From contig NZ_FPIR01000011.1 in assembly GCF_900119155.1 (NCBI RefSeq), forward strand, positions 1 through 64,000: 64,000 bases of DNA. Direction: 5' to 3'. The notes beneath the pieces were generated by a model, which had not been told where the DNA came from, made no database searches, and was given only the letters and a program-made list of their open reading frames with translations. This stretch comes from Ruminococcus sp. YE71. Lineage in GTDB: Bacteria > Bacillota > Clostridia > Oscillospirales > Ruminococcaceae. Made by a program: the position numbers and the translations under genes. Position 1 is the first letter of the stretch; each line of letters opens with the position of its first letter. Positions 8,055-16,213 of this stretch are shown here, in pieces.

Positions 8055-9206
8055 ATGTACGTAGCAGGCATCGTAGCCGAGTTCGACCCGTTCCACAAGG
8101 GGCATGAATATCTGCTTCGGCGGACTCGTGAACTGGGGGCGACTCACATCGTCGTTGCCATGAGCGGTGATGTTGTTCAGCGCGGAGAAACGGCGGTCTG
8201 CCCGAAGCACGAGCGTGCGGAGATGGCTGTGAGACACGGCGCAGACCTCGTCATCGAGCTGCCTGCGCCCTATTCCTGTTCGATGGCGGCTTTTTTTGCC
8301 GACGCTGCGATAAGGCTGCTCGGTCGGGTGGGGATAGACGCCCTCGCATTCGGCAGCGAGACTGACAGCGCCGACCTTATCCGAATGGCGGCTTCGGCGG
8401 TGGATGAGCTTTCGGACAGCGAGGAAGTCCGCAGGCTGACGACGAAGGGCATGACCTACCCTGCGGCTCTGCACGCGGCTGCCGCCGAACGTTTCGGCGG
8501 GGAAGCGGCGGCGGTCATCGCGAGTCCGAACAGTACGCTGGCGGTGGAGTACGTCAGGGCGCTCGTGCGGAACGGCATTTCCGCGGAAATACTGCCCGTG
8601 CGCCGCGAGGGTGCGGCTCACGACAGCACGGAGGGCGCGAGCGGCAGCAATCTACGTCGGCTTCTGGCGGCGGGTGAGGACATCGCGGGGTTCGTGCCCG
8701 AGGGGTGCGTGCCGAGGGAGCTTTCGGAGCCGTCGGGGGCGGATGACATCCTGCTGTACGGGCTGCTGACCGCCGACAGGGATACGCTTCTGCGGCTGCC
8801 CGAGGTGAACGAACCGCTCGCAGACCGCATCATCAAGGCGAGGCGCGACCCGAAACCGACGCTTGGGGAGTTTTTGCAGGATGTAAAGTCGGCAAACTTT
8901 ACGCTTGCGAGGATAAGGCGAAGTGCGCTGCATCTGGCGCTGGGAGTCACGAGGGAAGATTTCATCGAGCCGCCGTATGTGAGGGTGCTTGCGTTCAATG
9001 ACAGGGGTGCGGAGGTACTGAGAAGAGTGGAAGGCGTGCCGAAGTCGGTGTCGCTGAGGGAGCTTGAAGGAAGTTCGGTGGAAGCAGCGAAGATAATAGC
9101 GATAGAGAACCGAGCGGTAAGATTGCAGCAAATGTGCAGAAAAAAGCGCAATTTCGATAACGAATACACAAGAAAAATAACAAAGACCCCCACCACCGAA
9201 GCGTGA
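8055..9206 (+). CDS. tmcAL: tRNA(Met) cytidine acetate ligase TmcAL
   Basis: A 383-residue protein of the YlbM/TmcAL family, which acetylates the wobble cytidine of elongator tRNA-Met using acetate and ATP through an acetyl-AMP intermediate. The N-terminal GIVAEFDPFHKGHEYLL stretch carries the HxGH-type nucleotidyltransferase signature, and MSGDVVQRGE and ASPNSTLAVEY fit the family. It is divergent from ackA, a producer of its acetate substrate; co-regulation is not shown. The C-terminal 30 residues, rich in basic and Asn/Thr residues, may be less conserved. Confidence 0.9.
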   Translation: MYVAGIVAEFDPFHKGHEYLLRRTRELGATHIVVAMSGDVVQRGETAVCPKHERAEMAVRHGADLVIELPAPYSCSMAAFFADAAIRLLGRVGIDALAFGSETDSADLIRMAASAVDELSDSEEVRRLTTKGMTYPAALHAAAAERFGGEAAAVIASPNSTLAVEYVRALVRNGISAEILPVRREGAAHDSTEGASGSNLRRLLAAGEDIAGFVPEGCVPRELSEPSGADDILLYGLLTADRDTLLRLPEVNEPLADRIIKARRDPKPTLGEFLQDVKSANFTLARIRRSALHLALGVTREDFIEPPYVRVLAFNDRGAEVLRRVEGVPKSVSLRELEGSSVEAAKIIAIENRAVRLQQMCRKKRNFDNEYTRKITKTPTTEA

Positions 9207-9216
9207 ACGCCAGAGA

Positions 9217-9305
9217 CTCAAAAAGTTTAGGAGGGGGTCTGGGGGAGACCCTTTTCAAAGGGTCCCCTCAGCAGGGGCGCGGGGACAGAGTCCCCGCCCC
9301 GAGAG
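9217..9305. repeat. GC-rich dispersed repeat, copy A
   Basis: The stretch begins AAAAAGTTTAGGAGGGGGTC and continues with GGGGGAGACCC, AAAGGGTCCCC and a GGGGAC/GTCCCC palindrome. It resembles, in inverted orientation, the stretch at about 21795-21865. It lies just after the tmcAL stop, where it could also fold as a terminator-like structure. Confidence 0.55.
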
Positions 9306-9345
9306 GTCGCTCAGAACCCAAAGCGCACAAACGAACAGTCCAAAC

Positions 9346-9439
9346 ATAAAATCGGCAAATCCCCAGAACAACGTCCAAAAAGGCGCCAAATGAAAAACCC
9401 ACTCAACACCACCAAGAACACCCGATTTGCCGATTTTAT
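9346..9439. repeat. Element bounded by perfect 16-bp inverted repeats
   Basis: ATAAAATCGGCAAATC at 9346-9361 is matched exactly by its reverse complement GATTTGCCGATTTTAT at 9424-9439. The 62-base interior has no open frame of note. It could be a small palindromic mobile element or a structured RNA. Confidence 0.7.
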
Positions 9440-9746
9440 TTTGACGAGAGAGCGAAGCGATTCGAGTCAAACCCCTAAGCTGCTCGTCAAGAGCGGCAAC
9501 CCCACCCCAACCCCCCCCAAAAAAAAAAACAATAACTCCCAAGAAACAGGCCAAAACCACCAAACCCCCCACCCGAAAATTGTGAATATGACCGAAAACC
9601 CTGTTCACAAATCGTACAAATCTACGAAAATTGCAGAAAAAATCAGCTAAATGATGATTTTAGGCGCAAAACTCTGTGAAAAACATACATATCACGCGAT
9701 ATAACGCAGAAACTTTTGTTATAAGATGTTACTGATTCACGAAATA

Positions 9747-9778
9747 TTGATGAAATATCGGTGATTTTGTGTTATAAT
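9747..9778 (+). promoter_or_regulatory. glgP promoter with extended -10
   Basis: TATAAT at 9773-9778 is preceded directly by TGT, giving an extended -10 (TGNTATAAT). The nearest -35-like hexamer is TTGATG at 9747-9752, with a long 20-base spacer that fits an extended -10 promoter. Confidence 0.6.
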
Positions 9779-9842
9779 ACAAAAAGTGTTTTGTCAAAAA
9801 ATGACTGTAAAATACATTGTTAGATTATTAGGAGGAACTTTC

Positions 9843-12263
9843 ATGGCAAAAGCAACCAAGGCGGCAGCGCCCAAGACTATCTCGAAAGAGGAGCTCAAAA
9901 AGAAGTTCGTGGACGTGCTGCACAACGATTTTCAGACTACGCCCGATGAGGCTACCGACCAGCAGGTCTATGAGGCTCTCACACGCATCGTAGTCGGCAT
10001 TCTGAAGGCGAAGAGAAGACACTTCACCGTAAAGAACCGCTCGGAAGGAAAGAAGAAGGTGTACTACCTCTCGATGGAATTCCTGATGGGCAGAAGCCTC
10101 AAGACCAGTATCTATAACCTCGAAATGGTGGATGAGACTGTAGGTATGCTCAAGGATTTCGGCATCTCCATCAACTCCATCTACGAGCAGGAGCCCGACG
10201 CAGGTCTCGGCAACGGCGGTCTCGGCAGACTCGCTGCCTGCTACCTCGACGCTCTGGCAGCTGACGGCTACCACGCAACAGGCTACTCCATCCTCTATGA
10301 GTACGGCATCTTCAAGCAGAAGCTCGAAGAGGGCTGGCAGACCGAGCTCCCCGATAACTGGCTGCCCGGCGGTTCCGCACTCCTCGTTGCTGTTCCTACC
10401 GAGGCTGTACAGGTACACTTCGACGGCAACCTCAGAGAGTCCTGGGAGAACGGCTTCCACACCGTTGAGCTCACCGACAGCACCGTTGTTACCGCTATCC
10501 CTTACGATATGTACGTTTCGGGCTACGGCAGCAGCGCTGTTTCAAAGCTCAGACTCTGGAAGGCTGACGTTGCTTCCTTCGGTATGGATGACTTCATCAA
10601 GGGTAACTACCTCAAGGCTCTCGGCAGAAATATCATGTCGCAGGCTATCACCAAGGTTCTCTACCCGAACGATAACCACGCAGAGGGCAAGAGCCTTCGT
10701 CTGCGTCAGCAGTACTTCATGTCCGCAGCGTCCATCGGCGATATCGTAAGAACTCACCTGAGCGTTTACGGTACCCTCGACAACCTCGCTGACAAGGTGG
10801 CTATCCACATCAACGATACTCACCCGACCCTCGCTATCCCCGAGCTCATGAGAATAATGCTCGATGAGTGCGGATACGACTGGGATACCGCTTGGGATAT
10901 CGTTACCAGAACTTTCGCTTACACCAACCACACCGTTATGCCCGAGGCTCTTGAGAAGTGGGAGTGCAACCTCCTGAAGAGCGTCGTTCCGCGTATCTAC
11001 TCCATCATCATCGAGATCAACGAGAGATACTGCCGCAAGCTCGACGAGATGTATCATGACTCCGCTAAGGTAACTCATATGTCCATCGTTGAGAACAACA
11101 TGGTCAAGATGGCTACCCTCTGCGTTCACGCAAGCCACCACGTAAACGGCGTTGCAAAGATCCACTCCGAGATCATCAAGCGCGAGACCTTCAAGGACGA
11201 GTACGCTTACACTCCCGAGAAGTTCACTAACGTTACCAACGGTATCGCTTACAGAAGATGGCTCTATCAGTCCAACGAGGGTCTGACTCAGCTGCTCCGC
11301 GATACTATCGGCGACGGCTTCCTCAGAGATGCTTCCGAGCTTGCGAAGTTCAGAGAGTTCGCTGACGATAAGGCAGTTCTCGAACAGCTCACAAAGATCA
11401 AGCATGACAATAAGGAGCGCTTCGCTAAGTACGTGAAGAACCGCTACGGCGTTGCTCTCAATACCGACTCCATCTTCGACGTTCAGGTAAAGAGACTCCA
11501 CGAGTACAAGCGTCAGCAGCTCAATGCACTCAACATCATCGCTGAGTACAACTACCTCAAGGCTAACCCCGATGCACCCTTCGTGCCCAAGACCTACATC
11601 TTCGCGGCAAAGGCTGCTCCGGGATACTATATGGCTAAGCAGATCATCAAGCTCATCTGGAACATCTCCCAGGAGCTCAAGAAGGATCCCAAGCTCAATG
11701 AGAAGCTGAACGTTATCTTCATGGAAGACTACTGCGTATCCCTGTCCGAGATCCTCATGCCCGCGGCTGATATCTCCGAGCAGATCTCGCTGGCTGGTAC
11801 CGAGGCTTCGGGTACAGGCAACATGAAGCTGATGATAAACGGTGCTGTTACCCTCGGTACTCTCGACGGCGCGAACGTTGAGATCTTCGAGCAGGTGGGC
11901 GCTGACAACATCCTGCTGTTCGGTATGAACGTTGAGGAAGTTGAGAGAGCTAAGCCCGGCTACAGACCTATCGACGTTTACAACTACAACGGCGTGCTCA
12001 AGGGTGCTGTTGATATGCTCACAAGCGGCATCAACGGCGAGCGCTTCATGGAGATCGCGAACTCCCTCAAGACTCAGGACACCTACATGGCGTTCGCAGA
12101 CTTCGACAGCTATCAGGCTGCACAGCGCAGAGCAAGCGAGTGCTACACCAACACAAGCGGCTGGGCAAAGATGAGCCTTGCGAACATCGCAGGCGCAGGC
12201 ATCTTCTCGGCAGACCGCTCGGTAGACGAGTATGCACGCTACATCTGGAAGCTCCAGAAGTGA
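9843..12263 (+). CDS. glgP: Glycogen/starch phosphorylase (GT35)
   Basis: An 806-residue enzyme that releases glucose 1-phosphate from alpha-1,4-glucans. Family hallmarks are present: EPDAGLGNGGLGRLAACYLD near the N-terminus, VTNGIAYRRWL in the middle, and the pyridoxal-phosphate site GTGNMKLMINGA near the C-terminus, whose lysine binds the cofactor. The length is normal. The start at 9843 is chosen because AGGAGGA lies just upstream; an in-frame ATG 57 bases earlier lacks a ribosome site. It stands alone, with its own promoter and terminator. Codon use is very regular, which suggests high expression. Confidence 0.95.
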   Translation: MAKATKAAAPKTISKEELKKKFVDVLHNDFQTTPDEATDQQVYEALTRIVVGILKAKRRHFTVKNRSEGKKKVYYLSMEFLMGRSLKTSIYNLEMVDETVGMLKDFGISINSIYEQEPDAGLGNGGLGRLAACYLDALAADGYHATGYSILYEYGIFKQKLEEGWQTELPDNWLPGGSALLVAVPTEAVQVHFDGNLRESWENGFHTVELTDSTVVTAIPYDMYVSGYGSSAVSKLRLWKADVASFGMDDFIKGNYLKALGRNIMSQAITKVLYPNDNHAEGKSLRLRQQYFMSAASIGDIVRTHLSVYGTLDNLADKVAIHINDTHPTLAIPELMRIMLDECGYDWDTAWDIVTRTFAYTNHTVMPEALEKWECNLLKSVVPRIYSIIIEINERYCRKLDEMYHDSAKVTHMSIVENNMVKMATLCVHASHHVNGVAKIHSEIIKRETFKDEYAYTPEKFTNVTNGIAYRRWLYQSNEGLTQLLRDTIGDGFLRDASELAKFREFADDKAVLEQLTKIKHDNKERFAKYVKNRYGVALNTDSIFDVQVKRLHEYKRQQLNALNIIAEYNYLKANPDAPFVPKTYIFAAKAAPGYYMAKQIIKLIWNISQELKKDPKLNEKLNVIFMEDYCVSLSEILMPAADISEQISLAGTEASGTGNMKLMINGAVTLGTLDGANVEIFEQVGADNILLFGMNVEEVERAKPGYRPIDVYNYNGVLKGAVDMLTSGINGERFMEIANSLKTQDTYMAFADFDSYQAAQRRASECYTNTSGWAKMSLANIAGAGIFSADRSVDEYARYIWKLQK

Positions 12264-12294
12264 TATTTGCGAAAATAGCATAACGATATAAAAA

Positions 12295-12328
12295 GCCGTC
12301 TGCTCCTTTTCGGGAGCAGGCGGCTCTT
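12295..12328 (+). terminator. glgP terminator, possibly bidirectional
   Basis: A GC-rich 12-bp stem (12295-12306 with 12313-12324, one wobble) with a short loop, followed by T-rich sequence. It sits between glgP and the convergent permease gene. Confidence 0.85.
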
Positions 12329-12332
12329 TATT

Positions 12333-13913
12333 TTAATCGATCACTACATCGTTAAGGTTAATTTCATTCAGATAGCCAAGGTCTCGAAGCTTCTGAGCTA
12401 ATTCCTTGCACTCTTCATTGCTAAATGTCATTGTCTGGCTGTGACGGATGTACTCGCAATACTTTACGCCGTTTTTGAAATCATAAGCGTGATCAGGATC
12501 ACCGGCTGTAGATTCAACGGTGCTGATACTCAGATAAACATCATGGGTATCATCATAGTTTACCCTGCTGTAAAAATCACCGTTCCAGAGCATATGCAGA
12601 TAATCATCGAAGCTCTTGGGCTTTGAAACGTAGGCGTCCTGTATCAGCCTTGAAGCCTCACGTATCTGAGCGTCAGAAAGAGTGGAGAGGTCAAGCAGTT
12701 CTTCACTGAGATTTTTCTCATTTCTATGGATCTCTGCCCATTTCTCACAGTCGTAGCTTACGAACTCAAAGCGTTGATATTCTCCATTTTCATTATAATA
12801 GACCGAAATATCAAGCAGAGCTTTATCAAGGTTTCTCATAGGAAGACTCTTAACAAGTCCGAAGCCGTTTGTTACATAAGCTATACCCATGAAGATAACG
12901 AACACCGCCGAGGTAGCCGCATATTTGAGCAGCCATACCATAAAGCTGCGGAGGGTGAGCTTTGCACGGGTGACGATGATGTGGATAACAATGTAGATTA
13001 TCGCCACAACAACAAGTCCGTAAACGCCGTCTAAATTGAACAGCACCATGCTGTAAACGGTGAACACGCCCATGACAAGCAGCAGCTCAAAGAAGAAGCG
13101 GCTTACTATCGGAGCGCCTACCGAGCTTGCGTCACGCCTGCGGTAGATAAACACCGTTGCTGCCATTACTGCGACAGAAACAAGACTGTTTATAACTGTG
13201 TAGAATATAAAGCTTGAATCTTCTGCAAGTGCTACGAACGAGTATGTCCATATACCGACAAAGTGCGGAATATCGAACATATCAAGTCCTGCAAAATTTT
13301 CTACAAGCAGGTGGAAAATGAATATCGGAAGAACCGAGGTGCAGAACATCATTATCACAGTGAAGTAAATGCTTTCTGCAAACGCACCGCAGCAGCAGGT
13401 GCAGACTATCGTGATAGCGTCAGTGAATAATGCAGCTGTAAGAGCTCCCATGAATATTTGCAGGTTCACGCTGCCGTCAACACCGTGTGTAGCGCAAAGT
13501 ATGCCGCCGTAAAGCATTGCGATGCCTGTGTAAACTATGACGGGAAGAATATGTGAATAGCACATAGCCAAAAGCTTTGAGAAGTAGCGCTGATTCGCAC
13601 TCATAGGAAGCGAGTGCTGAACGTCGCAGATCTGCTGATTCGTCATGTCACGGAAAATGCCTACCGCTCCGAAAATGCCCATGAGCGAGCCTGCCGCTAT
13701 AAGTGCAAAGCCGAACCACGAGGGCGAGAACCCTTCTGCCACCTGATTTTCCAGCTGGTCAAGGTAGTCATACTGCGAATAAAAGCCGCTCATCAGAGCA
13801 TACATCAAAGCTCCCGTTGCAAGCAGTATATTTGTTACAATAAAGAATTTCTTGTGCGTCCGCACCTCAGCTAAAGCCGCCTTATTTATCGTTTGGAACA
13901 CATTCGCTGCCAT
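12333..13913 (-). CDS. ABC transporter permease (ABC-2 type)
   Basis: A 526-residue polytopic protein with about nine hydrophobic segments between residues 24 and 370 and a hydrophilic C-terminal domain of about 150 residues. It is encoded just after the ATPase, overlapping it by 32 bases, so it is the membrane partner of that ATPase. The layout GntR, ATPase, permease matches YtrA/BcrA-type exporters linked to cell-envelope stress and antimicrobial peptides. The substrate is unknown. The large soluble tail is unusual for a plain ABC-2 permease and may face the outside. Confidence 0.8.
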   Translation of the reverse strand: MAANVFQTINKAALAEVRTHKKFFIVTNILLATGALMYALMSGFYSQYDYLDQLENQVAEGFSPSWFGFALIAAGSLMGIFGAVGIFRDMTNQQICDVQHSLPMSANQRYFSKLLAMCYSHILPVIVYTGIAMLYGGILCATHGVDGSVNLQIFMGALTAALFTDAITIVCTCCCGAFAESIYFTVIMMFCTSVLPIFIFHLLVENFAGLDMFDIPHFVGIWTYSFVALAEDSSFIFYTVINSLVSVAVMAATVFIYRRRDASSVGAPIVSRFFFELLLVMGVFTVYSMVLFNLDGVYGLVVVAIIYIVIHIIVTRAKLTLRSFMVWLLKYAATSAVFVIFMGIAYVTNGFGLVKSLPMRNLDKALLDISVYYNENGEYQRFEFVSYDCEKWAEIHRNEKNLSEELLDLSTLSDAQIREASRLIQDAYVSKPKSFDDYLHMLWNGDFYSRVNYDDTHDVYLSISTVESTAGDPDHAYDFKNGVKYCEYIRHSQTMTFSNEECKELAQKLRDLGYLNEINLNDVVID

Positions 13914-14823
13914 AGCCTCTCGCCTCCAGTTCGTATATGAAAATCTCCTCTAACGTAAGCGGTATTATCTCTGTAAGGTCTGTCTTTATCCCTTTGAGCT
14001 TACGCATTATTTCTTCTTCTGTTCCCTTTATGACCGCCTGTGTAACGCTGCCTGAAACGCTGCACTGCATTACAGTAACGCCGCTCGCTTCAAGCTCCTC
14101 TCTCGTTACAGGCAGGTTCTTTCTTGCAAGCTGCACCTTTCTGAATCCGCCCGAGATCTCGTCAAGCTCGCCCGAGAAGATTAGCTGTCCCTTGTGTATC
14201 AGCATCGCGCGGTCGCAGAGCTCGTTTATCTCGGCGATATTGTGGCTCGACACGATGAGCGTAGCGTCGCGGTCGAGCATCTCGTCAACTATCATGTTCT
14301 TGACCACCTTGCGCATAGCGGGGTCAAGTCCGTCAAAGGCTTCGTCCAGCATCAGGTACTTTGTCATGCAGCTGAGTCCGATGATGACGACAGCCTGACG
14401 CTTCATGCCCTTCGAGAATTCGCTGAGCCGCTTGTCGAGTGGAAGGTTCAGCTTTGCCGAGAGCCTTCCGAACACCTCGTCCGAGAAGGTTGGGTAGTAG
14501 CTCTTGTAGTATCTCGCGAGCCCGTTGAGTGTGAAGGGGGTGTACTGCACCGTTTCGTCGTTTACGAAGAATATGTTCGATTTTGCCTGGGGGTCGTCGT
14601 AGACCTCTCTGCCATCGAGCTTTATGCTGCCCTCGTTCATTTTATAAACGCCGCACATCATTCTCATCAGAGTCGATTTGCCTGCGCCGTTCGAGCCGAG
14701 AAAGCCGTATACGCAGCCGTCGGGTATCGTTATCGAGACCTTATCCACCGCGCGGAAGGGTTCGCCCTTAGCCATCAGACCCTTGTTTTGGAACAGCATC
14801 GAAGCGTTCTCAATCTCTATCAT
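13882..14823 (-). CDS. ABC transporter ATP-binding protein
   Basis: A 313-residue ATPase. Walker A is GSNGAGKST near residue 44, the signature region is LSEFSKGMKRQ, Walker B is YLMLDEAFDGLD, and the switch histidine lies in SSHN. The signature reads FSKGM rather than LSGGQ, as is common in the exporter subgroup CcmA/BcrA. It overlaps the GntR stop by 4 bases (ATGA), so the two are translationally coupled. A C-terminal extension of about 80 residues follows the ATPase core. Confidence 0.9.
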   Translation of the reverse strand: MIEIENASMLFQNKGLMAKGEPFRAVDKVSITIPDGCVYGFLGSNGAGKSTLMRMMCGVYKMNEGSIKLDGREVYDDPQAKSNIFFVNDETVQYTPFTLNGLARYYKSYYPTFSDEVFGRLSAKLNLPLDKRLSEFSKGMKRQAVVIIGLSCMTKYLMLDEAFDGLDPAMRKVVKNMIVDEMLDRDATLIVSSHNIAEINELCDRAMLIHKGQLIFSGELDEISGGFRKVQLARKNLPVTREELEASGVTVMQCSVSGSVTQAVIKGTEEEIMRKLKGIKTDLTEIIPLTLEEIFIYELEARGYGSECVPNDK

Positions 14824-15197
14824 TGTTCGTTACCTCCTTTTTCGGCTTCTGCCGCTGCGCTCTCTACTATATCTATGAGCGTCTGTTTTGGAACGCCTGC
14901 CGACAGAGCTTCTTTTGTTTTTCTCTCGAAGTCTTCTGTCAGGCGTTTGTCCGCCTTGCCCTCGTGCTTCGCAACGAAGCAGCCCTTACCTGCCACGGAA
15001 TATATTATCCCGTCGCGTTCAAGGATGCTGTAGGCTTTGGCGACTGTATTCGGGTTAAGTCCGAGTTCTTTGGCGAGTGCGCGTGCTGCGGGGATGCGGT
15101 CGTTTTCTTTATACACGCCCCGTGCTATCTCGCCGCACACCGATTTGCATATCTGTTCGTATATGGGTGTGCGACCCGTAATATCTATGGTTATCAA
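14820..15197 (-). CDS. GntR-family regulator, YtrA type
   Basis: A 125-residue repressor with an N-terminal winged helix (residues 5-70; core PIYEQICKSVCGEIARGVY and LGLNPNTVAKAY) and a short C-terminal helical tail, as in the YtrA subfamily that controls its own ABC transporter operon. The operator at 15959-15981 is its likely target. It lies between the broken lipoprotein gene and the ATPase gene. Confidence 0.9.
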   Translation of the reverse strand: MITIDITGRTPIYEQICKSVCGEIARGVYKENDRIPAARALAKELGLNPNTVAKAYSILERDGIIYSVAGKGCFVAKHEGKADKRLTEDFERKTKEALSAGVPKQTLIDIVESAAAEAEKGGNEQ

Positions 15198-15281
15198 GTA
15201 ATATCGCTCCTTTCGTCCGTTTTTTTGTTGCTGCCTCTTTTCTTTTGTCCTGTCTTAAATATCGAGGATCTCCTTTCGTTC

Positions 15282-15881
15282 TCAGGCCATGCTTTTCGCG
15301 CCGACCTGTGTGTCTCCGAGTACCTCTTTTTCAAAATCGGTTTTCAGCTGCAAGATCTTGTCTTTGTTTTTCTCTGCGCTTTCGACCGCGTCCTGCCTGA
15401 AATCGTCCGTGTACCTGAAATTTCCTTTTTTGTCTATCTCGAAATCCACAGGGTTGTTCCCGCTTGCGGTGCTCATGAAGCAGGTGTAGCGTTTTTCGCC
15501 TTTTGTGTTTATGGCGCAGCACAGTTCGAGGTAATAATCGTCAGTGCCTGCGCCGATGTAGCGGTACAGCCCTGAGCGGTCCTGACCTTCGGGAGCAAGA
15601 TCGCCGCGGAAATCAATGATGACCTCATTCTCTTTTTCGTGGGGACGTATCTCTATCTGACCCGTGAGAAGTTCGGTCTTTTCGATGTCGTAATAATCAC
15701 CGAAAGAATTGCCGTTATCTGTTTTGGAATATTTCTCGGTGACAGGCGTTACCGTCTAATCGTAGAACTGCATATACTGTTCGTGTTTTGTATTTTTGTA
15801 CGAAATGTAGCCTGCGCAGCCTGCTATCGCCGCTGCGGTCAGTGCCGCCGCGATGGTTATTTTTGTTTTTCTTGCTGTCAT
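15282..15881 (-). pseudogene. Lipoprotein gene interrupted by one in-frame amber codon
   Basis: The minus strand encodes an otherwise intact 199-codon frame from ATG (15879-15881, with AGGAGG just upstream) to TGA (15282-15284). It starts MTARKTKITIAAALTAAAIA followed by GC, a signal peptide with a plausible lipidated cysteine at residue 22. Codon 42 is TAG (15756-15758). The frame before and after the stop is clean, with no other stop or shift, so this is a single point change from CAG, AAG or a similar codon, or a recoded stop. Downstream the protein is acidic and secreted-looking, with no family I recognise. It is the first gene of the GntR-ABC operon. Confidence 0.8.
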
Positions 15882-15958
15882 TTTCTCTATCCTCCTTTCG
15901 TAATGGTATCTCCTTTGTTTTGTCTTACACATAACTCTGTATGTATCGTATGTGTTAA

Positions 15959-15981
15959 GTGTACTATGTGTTGTAGTACAC
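15959..15981. promoter_or_regulatory. Probable operator of the GntR (YtrA-type) regulator
   Basis: Perfect 7-bp inverted repeat, GTGTACT (15959-15965) and AGTACAC (15975-15981), covering the expected transcription start of the minus-strand promoter. A second, imperfect palindrome (CTTACACATA / TATGTGTTAAG, 15924-15959) lies next to it. Confidence 0.65.
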
Positions 15982-15985
15982 TTAC

Positions 15986-16014
15986 AGTATACGACTTCAT
16001 GTCGGATTTGTCAA
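15986..16014 (-). promoter_or_regulatory. Promoter of the lipoprotein-GntR-ABC operon
   Basis: Minus strand: TTGACA (16009-16014), a 17-base spacer, and TATACT (15986-15991). Near-consensus vegetative promoter. Confidence 0.8.
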
Positions 16015-16116
16015 TGGGGTATCAAAAATTTCGGCATTTAGCACAAAAATCCACTCTTTGATAAGATGATTTTACCAAAGAAAATTGTACGTTCTGTAAC
16101 AAAATATCGCACCTTA

Positions 16117-16145
16117 TTGACTTGATGGGTAAAAAGTATTATAAT
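16117..16145 (+). promoter_or_regulatory. Promoter of the cohesin-like protein gene
   Basis: TTGACT (16117-16122), a 17-base spacer, and TATAAT (16140-16145), divergent from the ABC operon promoter. Confidence 0.75.
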
Positions 16146-16213
16146 TACAGAGTAAACATTTTTTCGCACCGCACGTCGGAAAAGGCGTGCTGCTTTAAAA
16201 AAGGATTAATGAT

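Larger units (their letters stand above)
9207..9842. other. 636-base intergenic region before glgP
   Basis: No credible gene is seen here. The stretch holds a GC-rich dispersed repeat (about 9217-9305), a long inverted repeat (9346-9439), a strand-asymmetric tract made almost only of A and C (about 9478-9580), and an AT-rich glgP promoter region from about 9640. Confidence 0.7.

Noticed and set aside
10542-12281. 579-codon minus-strand frame inside glgP
   Set aside because: It is the antisense shadow of a highly expressed, codon-biased gene, with Leu/Val/Ser-rich composition and no ribosome site.
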